Part shown: positions 57,681-64,000 of the stretch, piece after piece
Position numbering within the stretch: position 1 is the stretch's first letter
Layout: every line of letters begins with the position of its first letter
Assembly: GCA_039000515.1 (NCBI GenBank)
Contig: JBCFYV010009882.1
Span: 63,902,817-63,966,816, forward strand
From: Timema cristinae
Taxonomy: Eukaryota; Arthropoda; Insecta; Phasmatodea; Timematidae
DNA length: 64,000 nucleotides
Direction: 5' to 3'
Translations under genes and position numbers: made by a program
The notes under the pieces: model-generated
Told to the model about the DNA's origin: nothing
Database searches by the model: none
What the model saw: the letters and a program-made list of their open reading frames with translations, nothing else

Positions 57681-57925
57681 GTGATGCTGGACCACTTTGG
57701 TCGAGAAGTGTTCGACCATTCTCCGTATAGCCCAGTTCTGGCACCAAATTATATCACCTCTTCTGTCTTCACCCACATGAAAACCTGGTTGGGACAGCAG
57801 AGTTTCAATAATAATGATGATTTGAAGAATGGTATTCAATCATGGCTTAGCTCCCAGGCGGCAACTTTTTTTGACGCAGGGATACAAATGCTCCTATCTC
57901 AATTAAGGGGGTGTTATGTTTAGAA
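56800..57925 (+). pseudogene. mariner transposase pseudogene
   Basis: In three or more frames this reads a mariner-type transposase. First comes an N-terminal helix-turn-helix (EIHRRMSTVYG, REWCVKF), then relics of the linker. Then GYHKFCERWVPKMLTDMYKI, FLQRYSKDGNEFL and the first catalytic Asp in SDETW (about 57,330) are followed by WMHTQSPNKP and VFWYRKGVSL. The C-terminal part is DHFGREVFDHSPYSP. Stops occur near 57,012 and between 57,045 and 57,110, and a frameshift follows about 57,520. The second catalytic motif (HDNARPH) is destroyed and overrun by a CA microsatellite. In the third motif, SPDLAPSDYH is replaced by SPVLAPNYI, so the Asp is lost. Terminal inverted repeats were not identified. 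Confidence 0.85.
57626..57679. repeat. (CA)27 microsatellite inside the mariner catalytic region
   Basis: A perfect CA run lies between 'gcagacccacatggttg' (relic of the ARPH codons) and the codons for TQxxLDHFG. It sits where RPHTA-type codons (ccacacacagc-like) would be. Confidence 0.9.
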
Positions 57926-57929
57926 GTAG

Positions 57930-58520
57930 CCTAGACCTGTATGTATTTTTGTCTCTTATATATATATATATATATATATTCCATTACTTGTCTTCTTAGC
58001 AGGCCGTCGGAGGTTGAAATCTGAATAGCCTACGTATATAGAATGATTCGATAAGACTAATCCAATTTTTTAATTTGATACAATATTTTAACCTTCTTTT
58101 TTGAACACTTTGGGTTACGGCCATTCCAAAAGTATATCATTTTAGACTGTGTAGGGTTTTAACCTATGGTTACAATTTTGAAATTACACCCAGTTGAAGA
58201 CTCTATATTATTTGAGCCTCTCCTACTCTTTAAAAATGCAGGCATATCATAAGCTTTTAGACTTTATCCTAATAAATAATTACCTTTGTGTGGTAGGCTA
58301 CTGGCTATACTTAACTTTACCTGCCTAATCCAGGAGAACCGGATTAGATGATGAATTTATTAAACATAATAACTCGCCTATACATAAAATATTAACTACA
58401 GTGTGAAAAAGCCATCCTAAATGCAGCTGACCTGTTTCAAACTCAATCTTCGAGATTCTAGAATGAGTTTCAGGTTAGTTTACTTACTCAACCTAATATC
58501 AAATGAAAAGTATCAGATCC
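57930..58520. other. AT-rich, no supported feature apart from an (AT)n run
   Basis: (at)n lies at 57,957-57,979. Nothing else is recognised. Confidence 0.4.
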
Positions 58521-58526
58521 AATAGC

Positions 58527-59620
58527 TACTCAATAAGCTATAGCCACTAAAATGTTATTTCCACCACATAATTTACAAACTATTGCTTCTATATTGTTAG
58601 TTCCACTATCTAGTCTACTCAATAAGCTATAGCCACTAAAATGGTATTCCACCACATAATCTACAAACTATCACTTCTCTATTGTCATATCCACTGTTTA
58701 TTCTACTCAATAAGTTCTAGTCACTATAATATTAGTTTTACTAAATAATATACAAACTATTGCCTATATATTGTCATACCCACTATCTAGTCTACTCAAT
58801 AAACTCTATCCATAAAGTGTTAGTTCCACCACGTAAGCTAATAACTATCTATACTTATAAAATAACTTGTCCTGACTGACTGACTGACTGATTCATCATC
58901 GCCGAGCGCAAACTATCAAGGCTACAAGCATGAAATTCAGACTGTATATTCATTTTGTTATGTAGGCACCCACTAAGAAAGGATTCTAGAAAATCCCACC
59001 CCAAAGGGGTCAAAATAGGGGATGATAATATGTATGATAATATGTATGAAAGTTACATAAACAAAATTTTGTATTTCGGTTATTGACGTAAAACAAATAA
59101 ATACGTGTTTCAGGAATTTTGGAAATTTTATTTAATAAGGGATGAAAAAGGGGGTGAAAGTTTGTATCGGACTTGCATTATTTTTGATCTGAGGTCAAGT
59201 TATGGTCATCAACGTAACGTAATATTTTTAATTAATCTGTAAATACATATGTATATTTTCGTATTTGTATATAATCAACTTCCACGCGAGCAAAGCCGCG
59301 GGCAACAGCTATCTAGTTGCTTATAAATTGTTAGATCTATTAACTGGTCTACTAAATAATCTATATCCACTAAAGTGTTAGTTCCACCACATTATCTACA
59401 AACTTTCGCTTCTTTATTGTCACCACCACTATCTAGTCGACTCATTAAGCTATAGTAGCTAAAGTGTTATTCCATCATATAATATACAAACTATTGCTTC
59501 TATATTGTCATATCAACTAGCAAGTCATCAAATTCTTGCTAATACTTTGTCAGGTTCACTATTTACTCAACAAAATCTTAGCTTCAATAGTGTCAGATAC
59601 GATATTATTTAATCAAGCTC
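58527..59620. repeat. 89-bp minisatellite, interrupted by a Helitron
   Basis: 'tactcaataagctatagcca' starts units at 58,527 and 58,616, with variants at 58,704 and 58,793 (period 88-89 bp). The array resumes at 59,317 with further diverged units ('ggtctactaaataatctata', 'gtcgactcattaagctatag') and fades out by about 59,620. Confidence 0.8.
58848..59316 (+). mobile_element. Non-autonomous Helitron, 469 bp, precisely inserted in a minisatellite unit
   Basis: Starts TCTATACTTATAAAATAACT right after host A (58,847), followed by 'cttgtcctgactgactgact' and gattcatcatcgccgagc, a terminus typical of animal Helitrons. The 3' end has a short CGCG/CGCG hairpin (acgcgagcaaagccgcgggc) and CTAG at 59,313-59,316, followed by host T. 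Joining the flanks gives 'aacta|ttgctt', identical to the intact minisatellite units. This proves A|T insertion without TSD. The interior is non-coding. Confidence 0.9.
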
Positions 59621-59639
59621 TAGCTTGTAGAGCGTTGTG

Positions 59640-59830
59640 TCTATACTAATATTATAAAGAGGAAAGATTTTATTTTTGTTTTTTTGTTTTTTGTTTGTAA
59701 TGGATAAACTCAAAAACTACTGGATCTATTTTAAAAATTATTTCGCCAATATAAAGCTACATTATCGGCGAGTAACATAGGTTATATTTTATTCTGAAAA
59801 TTTAATTTATTACTCATAAAAATGTCGATA
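59640..59830 (+). mobile_element. Helitron 5'-end fragment
   Basis: TCTATACTAATATTATAAAG at 59,640 followed by 'aactcaaaaactactggatc' and 'aaagctacattatcggcgag' resembles the 5' region of a common animal Helitron group. No 3' hairpin/CTRR end was found before the sequence turns G-rich, so only a fragment is claimed. Confidence 0.45.
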
Positions 59831-59885
59831 GGATATTATATAGTCGTTGTAAAAAAAGTTGTTGAAGGGAAAGTGGTGTTGGTGA

Positions 59886-59905
59886 GGGGGGCGGGAGGGT
59901 AGGGG
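59886..59905 (+). other. Putative G-quadruplex motif
   Basis: GGGGGCGGGAGGGTAGGGG-type run: four tracts of at least three G with 1-2-nt loops, in a 100-bp G-rich patch. Confidence 0.5.
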
Positions 59906-59989
59906 TGAGGGAAGAGGAATGAGATGAAAATAAGATGGAGGATAAAAATAGGGAGGGGGCTATACAGTGATGGTAGGACTGTATTTAAA

Positions 59990-61410
59990 AAAAAATAAGT
60001 AAAAATAGTTTTGTTTTTATTTTGACATGATGGATGATTTGAAGCTTTGTTTTATAGGATTCTTTACAATATTGTTTTACGGGGAAGGGGGCTAGTCAAA
60101 TATAAAATCAATAAATCTAACTTCAATCTGTGGATAAATAATGATTTGAACTTTCATTACTATGACCACAGATTTTTCATTGCATTTACTAATACAATGT
60201 GAAAAATGTGATTTGTATATGTCATATGATTGTCTTTATTCAATAATATTTGAATTTTATTTAAAATTATTTGACATAGCCAATTTTGAGTTGATCTTTT
60301 TAAATATATATTTAAAAACTTTTATCATACATCATTTTTGCATCAAAGTTCATAACATTAATTATATATAACTAAGGGGACGACTTTTAATGAAGTATAA
60401 TGTATTCCATATAAGTAGTTATTAATGAAGTTACCCATTACCGGTACCTTCGCTTCCTATGTTTCCATGGGACCTAAACCTTAAACGAAACTTTTGTAGA
60501 AAGTGTTAGAGACATTGGGGTATATAGGAGAATATCCTGAATATTTCGTAGTTTCAGAAAATTAACTGGTTAAATTTACCATATGACCTTACTTATGTCC
60601 TCTACAACATTCCTATCCTATTTTTCACACTCTATATTCATCACCTTGTATCCTTATTTTGTTCTTTTAACCTTTATTTATTGTTCTTTTTTCTTCGAGT
60701 AGCCCGATGTCTTTATAGGCCTATAGCTTTTTCCTAGAGTAGCTAAATTAAATCTCAGCTTTTAATAAACTACTATCGCTTAAGTCCAAGTTACATTATC
60801 ACACTGGCTTAAATGACTGGCCTAGACAACAAAACTCATTTATAATAATAATTAGCATACTCTAAATAATTAGTTCAATCTAATTAAAAAACACAATATT
60901 TTAATAACATTGCTATTTACCCATTTAATGCACTTAGTGAAATTCCAATTTTCAAGCTCATTCATCTTAGCTCACTGAACTACCGTCTTCAGCCTTGTCA
61001 CACAAAAACATCATTTTTTGAATCGTAAACCTGCTACATAGATTCATATATTCTGCAATAAGGTAAACTAGTGGCTTATTACTAACTGGTTTAAAGTTTA
61101 TCAAGCTATCATATTTTACCTACTTTTATATTAACTTATGTCATAATGAAATATGTTTTTTATCGAAAGACTCCAGATAGCGTAGGACATTTGATTGCTA
61201 CCATTTCAATGTTTTCCAAAAGTTGGCACACGACTAATGACTATGATCCTGAGCCCTTCATATTGTTTTGCAAAGCATGTCAAATATTTATGTGCAGTAA
61301 ATCTACTATTTTTGTTCTTTTCCAAAATAATTTTACAGTTTGCTAATTTTTTTTTGTCATAACCTGGTTACTCCTAATATGTTTCATGAAGAATTAATAT
61401 CCTCTTCACC
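59990..61410. other. AT-rich, nothing recognised
   Basis: Frames of 66-69 codons at 60,162 and 61,146 lack domains, splice context or unusual composition. Confidence 0.35.
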
Positions 61411-61417
61411 CTCTTAG

Positions 61418-61797
61418 GCGTCTTCGTGGTCTGAGGCTTCACTCACAAAGTAGACTATACTACCGATGACGGGAATATTGAGGATCGAATCTCGGTCAGG
61501 TGTACTGAGGGTGGTTTTTTTCCAAAATGGTTTTTCACTTTCCCTCCACGTAAAAGCATGCACAAATCCTCTAAATATAACCTTCTACAACCTTAAAATC
61601 TCTAGCGTAATTATAACATTATAACATAAGTGTATATGTGTAATAGTACGTGTGGATATATATAAATAAAAAGGGATTGTGAATATTATATCAGTAATTG
61701 ACGAGTATATATCCTCGTCAATTACTGATATAATATTCACAATCCCTTTTTATTCATATTAGTTGCGTATAATCTAAACAGGTAGTAAGACGGGGTG

Positions 61798-61800
<3 letters not shown>
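61418..61800 (+). mobile_element. tRNA-derived SINE, family B, split by a palindromic insert
   Basis: Head ggcgtcttcgtggtctgagg, 'tagactatactaccgatgac', B-box ggatcgaatctcggtcaggt, 'ttttcactttccctccacgt' and 'tctagcgtaatta' run to about 61,615. The common tail resumes at about 61,762 (agttgcgtataatctaaaca, ggtagtaagacggggtgcta). About 145 bp in between are foreign. Confidence 0.8.
61661..61758. repeat. Long palindrome: 41-bp perfect arms, 8-bp loop
   Basis: Arms 61,665-61,705 and 61,714-61,754 are exact reverse complements, starting aataaaaagggattgtgaat. The loop is tatatatc. After one mismatch, four more base pairs extend the stem on each side. It lies within the insert that splits the SINE. 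Confidence 0.95.

Positions 61801-61864
<64 letters not shown>
61800..61864. repeat. (TA)n microsatellite at SINE 3' end
   Basis: About 32 TA units directly follow the SINE tail 'ggggtgcta'. The 135-codon + frame here starts inside this run and is not credible. Confidence 0.9.
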
Positions 61865-61868
<4 letters not shown>

Positions 61869-62270
61869 GTTACCACTTCCCTTTGTACCCGAATTTATTC
61901 ATTCCATAGTGCTCCTATTAATTTTAATTTATATATTGTCACTAAGCACCAATTTTACTTTAAAAGATACATTAGACCCGCAAAACTTCCAACTTATATC
62001 TGTCCCAAAATCTTTTTCCTTTCAAAGGCAAAGCCCATGCCCACACATGTTTGTCTCTCTTTCAAAGTGGAAACTAGGCCTAACTTTCACAGTATTCTTA
62101 CTGAGCACAATTTATCTGGGCCTGCACTGTCCACTTATATATTCGATTCTAGATGAATTTTTTATCTATAAATGGAAATATGGGCTGCTTATTCATCTAT
62201 AAAAAAAGTATTATCACTGGTGCTGTTATCTTTTTTCTTCTTGAGATCATTCACTGACTAGCTATAATAT
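61865..62270. other. No supported feature
   Basis: Locally more even composition, but no domain or element boundary is visible. Confidence 0.3.
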
Positions 62271-62274
62271 AAAT

Positions 62275-62480
62275 TATATAGTCGTGGTTGACCGTGGTGA
62301 TCTTGGTGTAAAGTACTTGCCTCGAGATTCGATGTTCGTGGCTTCAAACCCGGCTGGGGTTGATGGATTTTTCTTGAGCGATAGGTATGCGTAGAAAAAC
62401 TTCCTTTGGAGGGGAAGTAAAACAACGCATTCAAATTGTGATTACAGTAACTGATAGATCCAAATGCTATTATAGCCATT
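62275..62480 (+). mobile_element. tRNA-derived SINE of another type
   Basis: A-box-like gtggtgatcttggtgtaaag and B-box gtggcttcaaacccggctgg are followed by 'gttgatggatttttcttgag' and 'aaaaacttcctttggagggg'. There is no clear anticodon arm. Confidence 0.55.
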
Positions 62481-63380
62481 TTAATACGTCAAATAATTTT
62501 ATCAGCCACTATTAATTATGATTAAAATTATCACTGCGTACAAGAGAATAATAATATATTTTCTTCGTTTCAATATTTAGAGAAAACACATATTTGCAAG
62601 TGTTCTAAAAATAGCTAGCTACCAAAATCCCACTATAATTAATTGTTTGATCTATTTGTGAGGAAGGCCAGCAAACCTCAAAGAGATTCACGTCTTCCCG
62701 CTTCTTTCTAGTTCAGTTCGTTTTCACCAAGCCAACCCTGTCAGTAATACTGAATTTATTGTGAGTTTAGTTTTTGGTAATATTGTTTGTATATATTTTC
62801 TAAAGAATCAATTAAATTCTTTAAAAAACAAAACACCAATGTAGAGTATATTGGAACAAGTTTTATTTAGTGTATACCAAAACATTTTCTTGATATACAT
62901 TTGATAAAAACCCTGGATATGAATCAAAATCAATTTAAAGATATAGATTTAATAACTTTTCTAAAGCACTGTCAACCACCTGAAGGGTGGTTTGATGTGT
63001 GCTTTGTATCCACCCGGAGCTGGGCATACACTGGTTAGTGCTGCCTCCGCCATCTAGTAGAAATCCCATGTACTAGGGGGGTTCATAAAGTGCGGTGGTT
63101 CACCGTTCCCTTCTACAATGAATTTCTATGAGTGAGCGCGAAAGAGCTTCCCTTACCGGGGAGGTATTTTCACATACCTTCCAGTTGTTGTTTTTTGCAT
63201 GCCACAATAAACATACTACCAAAGGCATTACTTTGCCTCCAAAGGAAGTTGTGCTACAGATTTTTATCGTTCAAGAAAAATCTGTCTACCTCAACTCACA
63301 AACATTGGATCCTGAGGAGATCACTTTGCCCTAAGATCACTGAATTTAACGCTACTGTGTTAAGAGACAAGGAAAGTTTA
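62481..63380. other. No supported gene
   Basis: Two overlapping + frames at 63,128-63,500 (68 and 122 codons) partly run into a minus-strand SINE and have no recognised domain. Confidence 0.3.
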
Positions 63381-63384
63381 ACAC

Positions 63385-63535
63385 AAAGGAAGTATACCTT
63401 CATATGTATGGGGGTAGATTGGGAAACTATTGAGGAAAAACCACCGTCAGTACACCCAACCGGAAATAGAACCTTGACAACCTCATCATTGGCAGTCTAG
63501 TCTATTGCAATAGAGATGCCTTGGTCTAGGGTTCG
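63385..63535 (-). mobile_element. tRNA-derived SINE, family B (partial)
   Basis: The reverse complement reads ccctagaccaaggcatctct, 'atagactagactgccaatga', B-box-like aaggttctatttccggttgg, gtgtactgacggtggttttt, 'cctcaatagtttcccaatc'. The tail is missing. Confidence 0.65.
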
Positions 63536-64000
63536 GCAACCTTTTTACTCCTTGATAGACTTATTAATTTATCAAATATCTCGTGGTCATATATAGTTTC
63601 TCCACTAAATTTTTTGCTTATTTTTCGGTAAATTTAAATATGTATTCCCTAAATTTAATCTTTCCTCGAATACTTGTGTTCCCACCATTCTAGAAAAAAC
63701 ACTTAAAATAATTAGAAAGCACATTTTCACATTGAACTATTAAATGTCCTCTAACATAGCCAATTATCATTGATCAAGGTAATTTTGGTCACATTTAAAT
63801 ATTGTTGAAAGACTTGATATTTTGGTGAGTTTAGAAGACTAAGAAATCGAGTTTTAATGACGATGTAGTTTTCATACACAATCGACTGAAAATTGTCAAC
63901 TCTTGTCTTACTTATATCATTCAACCACCGAAAAGGGTCATTAAAGTCTTGTTCATTATTTGTTCAATACTAGATAATAAAATCCAATTTTAACCTAAAA
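63536..64000. other. AT-rich window end, nothing recognised
   Basis: No ORF or repeat boundary is supported. Confidence 0.35.

Noticed and set aside
57582..57923. 113-codon + frame with His-Thr repeats as a separate gene
   Set aside because: It is the C-terminal part of the mariner pseudogene read through the CA microsatellite.
58527..59620. CRISPR-like array
   Set aside because: Units are contiguous 89-bp tandem repeats without unique spacers, in a eukaryotic genome.
61795..62202. 135-codon + strand frame
   Set aside because: It starts inside a (TA)n run (Tyr-Ile repeats) and has no domain or splice context.

Overview
This is eukaryotic, almost certainly metazoan DNA. It is AT-rich and full of microsatellites and tRNA-derived SINEs. 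It also carries fragments of RTE/Jockey-like LINEs, mariner, hAT, Helitrons, MITEs and a Polinton/Maverick-type integrase. Coding sequence is sparse and occurs as short exons with GT/AG boundaries and long introns (one at least 7.8 kb). The transposon mix and the mariner subtype suggest an arthropod or another invertebrate with a large genome, but the species cannot be fixed from sequence alone. There are no operons, bacterial genes or CRISPR arrays.

Layout: 0-2.3 kb is a LINE fragment broken by a SINE (with target-site duplication) and by a MITE. 2.3-17 kb is repeat-derived or featureless DNA: SINEs, degenerate tandem repeats, a MITE at 13.1-13.7 kb and a 589-bp duplication at 14.8-15.8 kb. 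17.5-19.6 kb is a same-strand cluster of tRNA-SINEs. 20.0-21.1 kb holds a Helitron-like element inside a 513-bp duplication, followed by a LINE reverse-transcriptase fragment at 22 kb. A candidate exon of an unrecognised gene lies at 25.4-25.6 kb (- strand). 27.2-30.7 kb is unusually GC/CpG-rich around a degenerate dimeric satellite (28.1-29.1 kb). 30.8-38.5 kb is a graveyard of decayed coding pieces with two related LTR/3'UTR-like segments. A hAT transposase tail lies at 41 kb.

The best gene runs on the - strand from at least 56.2 kb to 42.3 kb. Three exons (56,022-56,226; 47,966-48,215; 42,720-42,843) join in frame (205+250+124 = 579 nt) and encode the last 192 residues of an RRM-like protein. 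Its beta2-beta3 loop carries a Ser/Gln/Gly-rich and poly-Ala insert, and its C-terminus is unusual and compact. The middle exon lies between two direct copies of the same ~2-kb non-autonomous TIR transposon. A separate THAP zinc-finger first exon (45,132-45,284, - strand) is nested in the last intron. Beyond the gene (56.8-64 kb) come a dead mariner with a CA microsatellite across its catalytic centre, an 89-bp minisatellite interrupted by a cleanly inserted Helitron, a near-perfect 41-bp-arm palindrome inside a SINE, and more SINEs.

Two SINE families with different tRNA-like heads share one 3' tail (gcgtataacccgaacgggta...gacgcggtgcta). This suggests that both were mobilised by one LINE partner.
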